A stretch of 64,000 nt of DNA from the NCBI RefSeq assembly GCF_958450345.1, contig NC_088783.1, positions 105,457,302 through 105,521,301 of the forward strand, given 5' to 3'. The stretch is from Calliphora vicina. Its lineage: Eukaryota; Arthropoda; Insecta; Diptera; Calliphoridae. The notes under the pieces are model-generated. The model saw only the letters and a list, made by a program, of their open reading frames with translations, had not been told where the DNA came from and did not search any database. The position numbers and the translations under genes were made by a program. Each line of letters starts with the position of its first letter. Within the stretch, counting starts at the first letter, position 1. Shown here in pieces: positions 54,516 through 64,000 of the stretch.

Positions 54516-57500
54516 GAAACTACTAAATCTACTACTTTTTTTAAAATTTAAAATGTTGATGATATTGATATTGTGTAGTATACAAACATTTTATCACTTA
54601 TACAAACTTTTTTTAGCAAATTTTAAAAAGTACTAAATCTACTACTTTTTTTAAAAGTCAATATTGATGTTGAAACAAAATTTTTTTCATAATCTTTAGC
54701 AATTTAACAGTATTTTATATACATTTTATGCATTTAAAAATAGTACTAAATCTACTACTTTTTAACTTTTGTTTAATAAAGGCCAATATTTTTGTTATAA
54801 ACACAAAAATTTTCATAAACATTAAAAAAATTAAGTCTCAATTTAGTATTTATATAAAAAATACAAAAAAAAATAGTTATGAAATAGTACTAAATCTACT
54901 ACATATTTTAAAATTTCAAAATTTCAAAATATTTTGTAGTATACAAACATTTTAACATTTAAATATATTTTTTTTAGCAAATTGGAAAAAAGTACTTAAT
55001 CTACTACTTTTTTTAACTAGTCAAGATTGATGTTTAAAATAATTTTTTTCATAAACTTTAGCATTTCATTATATTAAACAAATTTAACAATATTTCATAT
55101 AAATTTGATGCATTTAAAAATAGTACTAAATCTACTACTTTTTAACTTTTGTTCAATCCTGAGTTTAAACTCAGTCAAACTTTATCAAAATGAAGTCTCA
55201 GTTTAGTTTTTATATAAAAACTTAAAAAAAACAATGGGTTTGGAATTAGTATTAAATCTACTACTTTTTTTAAAATTGTAATATTTGGCCAATATGTAAT
55301 GTAAAACTGCTTTATAATATTTTTTGTTTAATTTTTAAAAAATTCTAGTAAGTTTATTATATAAAAATACAAAAAAGAGAAGATTTTTAAATAGTAGTAA
55401 ATCTACTACTTTTTTTAATTTGTCAGTTTTGTATCAAATTCTGTTTTATTAATTGTTTTTTGTGAATTCTGCTATATTTTAAAGATTTTGAAATAAATAA
55501 ACCATAATTAAAAATTGTACTAAATCTACTACCTTTTGCAATTTTCAAAAAATAACCAATATTTCCTTACAAACTTCAAACTCTTACTAATAATATACCT
55601 AAATTATGTTTTTTATACAAAAATATAGAACATTTCAAATAGTACTCAATCTACTACCTTTTTCTAAAACCAATTTTTAATGTAAATTTCTGTTTTTTAA
55701 CATATTTAATTTTAAATTTAATATATTATTATTTTTTTTAATGCAATTACCTAATGGATTTTTCAGTAAATTATCAAATTAAATTTTTAGTTTAATCCGA
55801 ATATCTAATTTGATAGATTTTTTATAAAAAAATAATAAAAATTAAGAACATTTGAAACCAGATTTAAAATAGTACTTAATTTACTACCTTTTACTAAAAC
55901 AATTTTTTAATGTAAATTTTTATTTGAAAATAATATATTGCATTTAAAATGTATTCCATTTTTTAAGAAATTTCAAACATTTAAAAAAAGTACTAAATCT
56001 ACTACTTTTTATAATTTTATTTTTTTAAGTCCAAAATAAAACCAAATGATTCCCATTTAACTAAATTATTATATTCTATATATCAAATGTACCCAAAAAA
56101 TAACATTTTCCAAATAGTTGTAAATATACTACTATTATTAAAAACAATTTATAACACAACATTAACGTTTCAAACCAGATTTTTAACCTTAACTATCACT
56201 TTAAAGCTGTTTAAAAAAAAAGTACTTAATATACTACTTTTTAAAAAAATTTAATCAAAAAACAAATAAAGGTTTAAACAAAGAATGGAAGTTCTTATAA
56301 GTTATATTTTTTCATGAAAATAACTTATTTAAATAAGTAGTCAATCTACTACTATTTTTGTAAACGAATATTGAAAAGATGTGTAAAATATTTAAGACAA
56401 ATATAGATTTTTTTAGTATTAAATTAATAAAAAAGTACTTTCTGGAAATAGTAGTAAAAATACTACTTTTTTTATTTGGTTTTAAATTGAGGGAGTTTTT
56501 ACTATTAAAGCCAAAAACATATAAATTTAAATAAAATTAAGTTTAAAATCCTTTTTTTAGAAAAATTATACTTTTAAAAAAGAATTTTAAAAAATTTACT
56601 ACTATTTTCAAACTGTAGTTATTTACATGGTAAGACATTAAATTTAAATTTACATGGTAAGACATTAAATTAAATTTTTTTTAAAGGGCTTTTCAGTGGC
56701 TTTTTAAAATAGTATTAAATCTACTACTAATTTTGAATGTCAATTTTAATTATTTAAAAAAATTATTTAAAACCGTTACATATGTTATTCCAAAATTTTT
56801 TAATAAAAAAAAGTCCTTTTTGAAATAGTACTAAATCTACTACTTTTCGAATTCTATTTGAAATTTGTTTTTTATTATATAAAACCCAAAACTTATAAAT
56901 TTTACTCAAAAAGTAATATTTTTATAAAAAAAAATACTAAAATAATGCTTTTTTAAAAAAGTATTATCTACTACTATTTTTATATCGCAATATTTTTGTA
57001 ATTTTGATATTATTAGGATGATATTCTAAGATTTCTGATAAAAAAAAACCTTTTTTTAAATAGTACAAAATCTACTCCGTTTTTAAAGATGCTAGCTAGA
57101 TATATACAAGTTTTTTTTATTTTTATATTAAAAATTTAAATTTTACTCAAAAAGACGTTTGAAATTCTTTTTTTCACAAAACAAACTCTTTTAAAAAAAA
57201 AAGTATTAAATTTACTACTATTTTTGTTTGGCAATATTTTGAGGTTTTTAATATTATTTAGAATCTTTATATAAGCTATTCTTAGGTTTTTGATAAAAAA
57301 TTACATTTTGAAACAAATCTAATTAAAATAAAGTGATATTAACGTTAGAAAACAAAAACTTTTTACAAAAAAAATACATTTTAAATAGATATTAAATCTA
57401 CTACTATTTTTGTATGACAATTTTAAGATAATTTTGAAGCAATTTTGAACAGTTACATATGTTATTCTAAGATTTTTAATAAAAAAAAGTACTTTTTGAA

Positions 57501-58410
57501 ATAGTACTAAATCTACTACTTTTTAAAATTTACTTGAAATTAAGTATTTTTTACTTTTAAAAACAAAAATAGGTTAAAAATTATTTTTTCTCTTAAAAAA
57601 AATTGTTTTTAAAAAAGTACTTAATTTACTACTTTTTAAAATTGGCCTGAAATACACTTGTTTTTTCTCTTAAAAACAAAAACTAATACACTTAAACCAA
57701 TGTAAGCTAAAAATTCGTTTTTCTGTTAAAAAAATGTTCTCCAAAAAGTAATAAATTTACTACTTTTTTTTAAATTTGTTTTTAAAAACAAAATTTTACT
57801 CAAAAATATTTTTTTTAAAATATTAAATCAATTATATTATAAAATTTGGTTGAAATAAAAACTTTTTACAAAAAAGTACTTTTTAAAATAGTACTAAATC
57901 TACTACTTTTTAAAATTTGCTTGAAATTAAGGATTTATTACTTTTAAAAATAAAAATTTCAACAAATTTTAAAAAAAAATTTTTTTTTAAAAAGTACTTT
58001 TTTAAATTTGCCTGAAATACACTAATTATTTTCTTAAACAAAAAATAATTACTGAAAAATATTTGCTTAAAAAAGTACCTATTCAATCTATTTAAAATTT
58101 TAAATGGATTTTTTTTAAAAAAAAAGTACTTTTTTAAATAGTACTAAATCGACTACTTTTTTAAATTTGCTAGAAAGGTTTTTTGTTTTCCAAAACAATA
58201 ACTAATCAATTATAACTAATCAGTAAAAGCATGTAAAAAATATGTATTTTGCATTAAAAAATATTTTTTTTAAAAAAGTACTAAATCTACTACTATTTTT
58301 ATTTTAAAATACTGATATTTGTTTAATGTTTTGCTGGGAAATTTTTCTAATTGTTATTCTTTATACAGTAATTTGCTTTACATAATAAAACTTAATCTAC
58401 TACTATTAAT
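54516..58410 (+). repeat. 123-bp satellite, left arm (about 32 monomers)
   Basis: AT-rich monomers each carry one box, consensus TAGTACTAAATCTACTACTT, at about 54523, 54631, 54743, 54888, 54993, 55123, 55250, 55396, 55518, 55643, 55873, 55991 and onward to 58390, mean spacing ~124 bp. Trimer organisation is clear: 54631/54993, 54743/55123 and 54888/55250 are paired units 362-380 bp apart, with shared inter-box sequence (for example GATGCATTTAAAAATAG, AAGTCTCA.TTTAG). All directional boxes point the same way. The same satellite is at 60.0-63.6 kb in reverse. No coding signal. Confidence 0.9.
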
Positions 58411-60000
58411 TTGTGAACCTAGGTCAAATTAACGTTTTAGGGCATTAAAAAAAATAGTATTTAAAAGCAATATTTTCAATAATTCTAAGAGAGAGCCTAA
58501 AAATTTAGAAAATTATATTAAATTTACTGTGAATTTTGAGAATTTTGTTTCGAAATTTTTAAAAGGATTTGTTAATTAGGGTTAATCAAGGGATACTAAG
58601 GTGTCAATATTCCTTTCCTTTGCGCCACTATCCAATCATTGCAACAACTTGAATGTGCTGGGCTGTAAAAAGAAACGGTAATCCAAATAATGTGACAGCC
58701 AGAGGTTACACTCAAACACTTTAATTAAGGGTTAAATAAAATAATTTAATTTTTTTCAAGGTTTTCTTTGGAAATTTTCTGTATTTTTTTAACATATTTT
58801 TGCTTAATTTCAAAGTAAATTTATAATTTATTTAAGCACTATTTTGTAACTTTTATATCTTGGCAATTTGCTTTATATTTTTAATTAAATGCTGTTAATA
58901 TTTTTAATTATTTAAGAAAATTTATTTTTTGGTTTTATTTCAATTGCAAATTTCATGCTTCTTCAGATTCTCTTTTTTAATTTTTTTTTTGTTTCTTTTT
59001 TATTATTTTCTTTTTATAATTTTTATTTTTTTTTTATTAATTTTCATTTATCATCAACTACTATTTCAATATTTTATTAAACACTTCAATATTTTCTTGA
59101 TTTATTTTGGCAAAATTTTCACGTAAATTTGCCTGTTCAACTTCTACATGTTTTTCCCTTTATCACAAAAAGAAAAACCAAATTTCTTGTTTAAAATTCT
59201 ATTCTACACATAGAGGAGAGTAGTGTATTCAAAATATTGCCAAACCGCTCGACCAAACAAAACGTACCGAACGAGGCGCGCTTACGTACTCATCAGCCAG
59301 TCAATGACAGTGATATGGTAGAATAATACACAAACTGTGTATAGTAAAGTGTATTTTTCTCACTGTACGTAATGTACATGAGTGTGTTTGTTTGTGGATT
59401 TTTGCCAGCAAAGGAAAATATGAAAGAAAAACAACAAAATCAACAAAAACAACCAACATTTCATATACAATTTGTTGTAGTATTTCACTAGTGCCTTGCT
59501 CTTATTTGTTGTGTTCTCTTTTGTTTGGTACTCTTTGCCATTTCGGTTTTGTTTGTTTATTTTGTGTAGAATTTCAAATATTACGTACAAGATGGCAAAA
59601 CGGAATTGCTACAAAAACATTAAGAGAAAAGTTCATTCACTCGGTTGGGCTAACGAACGCTTATTTGTAGGGTTTTTTTTGTACTTTTTTGTTTTATTTT
59701 ATTTTATAATGCTGATTTTGTTGTTTTTTTTCTCTTTGCATTTTCTTTTATTAAAAAGTGTAGTGTTGTGTAGTTAGTAGTAGTATTTTAGTTTTTGTTT
59801 TTGCTTTCATTGTTATATGGCTTTGGTTGCAGAAGAAGATTAATGTCACACATATCCATCAGTTTGCTATTATGGAATGAATATACTATTTTTATAACCA
59901 GAAGAAAATGTGAATAAATATTAATTTATATAAATAAAAATAAAGAAAATAATTAAAAATAAATATTTTGTAAAAAAATAACATAACATTTTTTTGAAAA
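58411..60000. other. core between inverted satellite arms
   Basis: Box-free DNA of about 1.5 kb. It contains two comparatively GC-rich islands: near 58600-58720 (TTTGCGCCACTATCC, TGTGCTGGGCTGTAAAAAG, TGACAGCCAGAGGTTAC) and near 59240-59340 (CCAAACCGCTCGACC, GAACGAGGCGCGCTTACG, CATCAGCCAGTCAATGACAG). An open reading ATGGCAAAACGGAATTGC starts at 59592 (MAKRNCYKNIKRKVHSLGW.., basic) but becomes low-complexity Phe-rich. No transposase is recognised. It could be a promoter region or the loop of a foldback-type element. Confidence 0.5.
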
Positions 60001-60004
60001 TTTT

Positions 60005-63000
60005 TAATTTTTTAAAAAAGTAGTAGATTTAATACTATTTAGTCTTTTGCAAAAAGTTATATTTTTATTAAAAATGTAGAAAAATAATCATTTTGTAATT
60101 AAAAAAAAAAGATTTACTTGAAAATTTGCAATTTTTTAAAAGGTAGCAGATTTGGTACTATTTTATTTTTGATATTATGTGGTAATTTTATTAAAAATAA
60201 ATAATAAATTTTATTAATTAACCATTTCTAAACAAAAATATTAAAAACAACAGATTTTTAAAAAAGTAGTAGATTTAGTACTAATTAATTTTTTCAAAAA
60301 AGTACTATTTTTTATTAAAAAAATTGCATGATTTAAATCGTAAACCTTTTTCTAAACTAAATGTTTTCAAATTTAGGGTTTTTAAAAAAGTAGTTGATTT
60401 GGTACTATTTTATTTGTACATAAAAGTACTATTCTTATTTAAAAAAAATGGAATATCTAAGCAATAAACCTTTTTCTAAACAAACATTTTTAAAATTAGG
60501 GCTTTTTAAAAAAGTATTAAATTTAGTACTATTTGGTTTATGATAAAAAGTTGTAGTTTTTATTAAAAAAGTACAAGATTTAAGTAGTAAAACTTTTTCT
60601 AAACAAACATTTTAAAAATTAAGGCTTTTTAAAAAAGTAGTAGATTTAGTACTAATTCATTTGTTAAAAAAAAGTACTATTTTTTATTAAAAAAATTACA
60701 TGATTTAAACCGTAAACCTTTTGCTAAAAAAATTTTTTCCAAATAAAGACTTTTTGAAAAACTAGTAGGTTTGGTACTATTTAATTAGGGCAAAAAAGTA
60801 CTATTCTTATTCCAAAAAAATGGATTATTTAAACAATAAAAATTTTTCTAAACAAATATTTTTAAAATTAGGGCTTTTTAAAAAAGTATTAAATTTAGTA
60901 CTATTTGGTTTATGATAAAAAGTTGTAGTTTTTATTAAAAAAGTACAAGATTTAAGCAGTTAAACTTTTTCTAAACAAACATTTTTCAAATTAAGGCTTT
61001 TTAAAAAAGCAGTTGAAACAAACATTTTCTGTAAGATTTTTTTTATTAAAAAAGTAGTAAATTTAAAAAAATTAACAAAAATTTAATGATTTTAAAAAAG
61101 TAGTAGATTTTGTTTTTGCTAAAAAATACTTTTTTTATATAAAAAGTTTAAGATTTAAACCAAAATTTCTTTCTAAACTATTTTTTTTTTTTTCAAATTA
61201 AAACGTTTTAAAAAAAGTAGTAGTTTTAGTACTATTTTATTTATGATAAAAAAATAAATTTTTTATTACAAAATAAAAGATTTGTAATAATTTTCTATAT
61301 ACAAATTTTACAAGTAAGTCTCTTTAAAAAAGTAGTAGAATAAGTAGTATTTTGTTTGTGCTAAAAAATACTATTATTGATAATAAAATAGTAAATTTAA
61401 ATAATTAACTTCTTTCTATGAACAAAATGAGAAAACAATGGTTTTAAATAATAGTAGTAGATTTTGTAATTTTTTCAGTGTGATGAAAAATAGTTTAGTT
61501 ATGAATAAAAGTATTATTTTTTGTATAATAAAGTTTGATTAAAAAAATAAAAATTCTCGTAGACAAAAATTTACTAAAAATTGGTTTTAGGAAATAGTAT
61601 TAAACAAGTTTTATAAAATAGTAGTAAAAAAGTACTATTTTATTGATAAATAAATAGTAGATTTAAACAATCAACATCTTTCTAAACAAAAAATTAGGAA
61701 ATTATGGCTTTAGTAAATAGTAGTAGATTTAGTACTATTTTGTTTATGGCAAAAAAGTAGTTTTCTTTGAGTTAAAAAATACTATTTTGGTTAGCAAGTT
61801 GTAGATTTAAACAAATAAACCTTTTTCTAAAAAAAAATTAAAAAGTATTGTGGCTTCAGTAAATAGTAGTAGATAATTAGTACTATTTTGTATAATAAAA
61901 ATTACTATATTTTGATAGCATAATACTAGTTTTATTCTACATACTTATTTTTAAACATGAATTTTTTCGTCCAAAAATATTATAGTTCGAAAAAGTAGTA
62001 GATTTAGTACTATGTATTTTAAATAGGAAATTTTTAAGTATCTTTCATATAAAAATGTTATTTAAAACTTATTTTAAATAATATCTAAACGCCTTTGCTC
62101 ATAAATTGTAAATAATAATGGCTAATTCTAAAAAAATTAAAAAGTAGTAGATTTAGTACTATTTTTAAAAGCCAATTTTTTATATTTTTCATATAAAAAT
62201 TTATTTTAGAGTTCTTTCAACTCAAACCTTAAATTTTAAACAGATATTGCTTAATTCCAACAAATTTAAAAAGTAGTAGATTTAGTACTATTTTAAAATA
62301 CGACAAATCTGTTTTAAATCAATAAAAACAGTTTTATACACAATAGTTTTCTAAGAATTAACTAAACAAAAATAGTAGTAAATTTACTACTATTTCAAAT
62401 AGCCAGCTTTAGTACTTTTTATATAAAAAATATATTGTAGACAAGTTTTAAAATAAAAATTATAAATTTTTTAATTTAAATTATAAAAAAAGGTTCTCAT
62501 TTCTAAAAATCTAAAAAGTAGTAGATTTAGTACAATTTTTAAAATCGATATTTTCTGTGTTTTTCATATAAAAATTTAAACTATACAATTTATACCTTAA
62601 ATTTTAAACAACTATTGCCAAATTCCAACAAATTTAAAAAGTAGTAGATTTAGTACTATTTTCAAATGCCATAAATTTGTAAAATATGGTTTTAAAACAA
62701 CAAAAACTGATTTATACTAGAATCGTTTTCTAAAAACTAACTAAACAAAAATAGTAGTAAATTTACTACTATTTCAAATTGCCTGTTTTAGTACTTTTTA
62801 TATATAAAATATATTATAGACTAGTTTTAAAATAAAAATTATAAATTTTTAAATTTAAATTAGGACAAAAGATTCTCTAATTCCTAAAAATCTAAAAAGT
62901 AGTAGATTTAGTACAATTTTTAAAATCGACATTTTCTGTATTTTTCATATAAAAATTTAAACTATACAATTTATACCTTAAATTTTAAACAACTATAGCC

Positions 63001-63575
63001 AAATTCCAACAAATTTAAAAAGTAGTAGATTTAGTACTATTTTCAAATGCCATAAATTTGTAAAATATGGTTTTAAAAGAACAAAAACTGATTTATACTA
63101 CAATCGTTTTCTAAAAATTAACTAAACAAAAATAGTCGTAAATTTACTACTAATTTTATATAAAATAAACATTCGAAAATAAAAATTATAATTTTTTTAA
63201 TTTAAATTATTTATTACAAAATATTGGCTAAAATAAATCTTTAAAAATTAAATTTAAAACTGTAAAACAGTTAAATACTGCATTTGTAAGACAAATAATT
63301 GAGTTTTCATATTTTTAAAAAATTATTTGATTTATTTTATTGATATTTTTCATATAAAAAATTATTTTAACTTTCATTTAAAATAAAAATTATCAGTTTT
63401 CAGCCTTATATTTTTACAAAAATTACTGCTACGAAATTAGTAGTAGATTTGGTACTATTTTAAAATGTACTTTTTTAGAGCTTTTCATAAGAAAATCTTA
63501 CACATGTTTTTAAATTAAGACTTATTTATACTTCAATTAAAAAAAGTAGTAGATTAAGTACTTTTTTTAATATTT
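60005..63575 (-). repeat. 123-bp satellite, right arm in inverted orientation (about 29 monomers)
   Basis: Boxes read AAGTAGTAGATTTAGTACTA, the exact reverse complement of the left-arm box, at about 60018, 60262, 60388, 60508, 60632, 60757, 60880, 61210, 61715, 61993, 62140, 62270, 62513, 62636, 62893, 63017, 63440 and 63544 plus decayed ones. The trimer period is ~370 bp near 60262/60632 and 60508/60880, and 366-381 bp near 62270/62636/63017. Inter-box sequence in reverse complement matches the left arm (GGCATTTGAAAATAG with TGCATTTAAAAATAG; TTTGTT..GGCAATA). One box per trimer around 62370, 62749 and 63130 is a 26-bp palindrome. Confidence 0.9.
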
Positions 63576-64000
63576 CAAAAAGTTTGAGAGGAAATCTATT
63601 TTATATGAAACATTATGAAATTTAAATAATAATTTTTATATAAAGGAATTAAAAAAACAAACGTTTAGTTTTTGCTATACATATTTTAATTGAAGTTTTT
63701 TTAATAATTCTTTTAATGTTTTTATTACAGTAGTTTTAAATTATTTATTATAAAATATTGTAAATAAATTTAAATAAATATATAACAAAAAGGTTAACGA
63801 CCGTGCTTAGCATGCGTTTTTTGTTATATTGTTTTTGTTTTATATTTGTTGTCATTGCATTGTTTTTTTTTTGCTGATGTTGTTGTTATTTTTATGTTTT
63901 GTTCAATTTTTTTTTTTGTGTAACTTTTAAATATGACACTCTTTTTATTTGCAATTGTCTCTTATGTCAGTTGAATTGTGTCATATGGTTTGTTACTCTT
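63576..64000. other. AT-rich flank
   Basis: No boxes after ~63570. GGTTAACGACCGTGCTTAGC near 63792 is the only GC-richer string. No gene is seen at the window end. Confidence 0.5.

Noticed and set aside
59392..59777. Overlapping ORFs in the core between satellite arms as a gene
   Set aside because: Two overlapping frames run into Phe/Leu low-complexity sequence; only a short basic stretch (MAKRNCYKNIKRK) looks non-random, which is too little for a call.
54516..63575. Telomeric or known centromeric satellite
   Set aside because: Monomers are AT-rich, but the orientation switch and the presence of a non-satellite core do not fit a simple centromeric array, and I recognise no known satellite sequence.

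Overview
The window looks like AT-rich, gene-poor nuclear DNA of an insect, most likely a higher fly. Pointers are many A/T homopolymers, CAA/CAG-rich simple repeats, cecropia-type mariner relics, RTE-like, CR1/Jockey-like and I/LOA-like non-LTR retrotransposon corpses, and small hAT- and piggyBac-type nonautonomous elements. No complete host gene is visible. The only candidate host coding piece is a short ORF at 31191-31268: a basic N-terminus, a leucine-rich hydrophobic core, then a GTAAGT splice-donor-like sequence. If it is real, much of the window to its right is intron or flank of that gene.

Layout. 1-3.4 kb: AT-rich DNA and a ~245-bp tandem repeat carrying a textbook hAT MITE (1793-2005), then a piggyBac-like MITE (3403-3880). 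4-11.3 kb: nested, stop-riddled LINE relics (CR1/Jockey-like on minus, RTE-like on plus), a mariner relic with an internally multiplied DNA-binding segment, and a 113-bp palindromic MITE. 11.4-14.4 kb: two related complex satellites. 16.6-22.5 kb: I/LOA-like LINE 3' ends with RNase H, one with an internal micro-inversion. 23.7-25.1 kb: the best CR1/Jockey-like copy. 25.4-28.1 kb: a direct repeat and a ~360-bp complex satellite. 28.9-30.0 kb: mariner relics. 31.3-36.8 kb: a possible old hAT element holding a 2-kb, 31-bp palindromic minisatellite, an RNase H LINE, a second mariner copy and a second 110-bp MITE. 38-50.5 kb: RTE-like and I/LOA-like relics, a tRNA-related SINE, a ~350-bp tandem repeat and a 237-bp MITE. 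50.8-54 kb: an interspersed repeat and AT-rich DNA with a repeated AGCGCT motif.

The most striking structure is at the right end. A ~123-bp AT-rich satellite, organised as ~370-bp trimers, occupies 54.5-58.4 kb in one orientation and 60.0-63.6 kb in the opposite orientation, around a 1.5-kb non-satellite core. Each monomer carries one conserved box (GTACTAAATCTACTAC on the left, its reverse complement on the right). The whole resembles a giant foldback element or an inverted satellite surrounding a small core.

None of the transposable elements appears active: every transposase or reverse transcriptase frame I could follow is broken by stops, frameshifts, deletions or inversions. Family names rest on recognised protein motifs and terminal repeats, not on database searches. 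Boundaries without terminal repeats are approximate.
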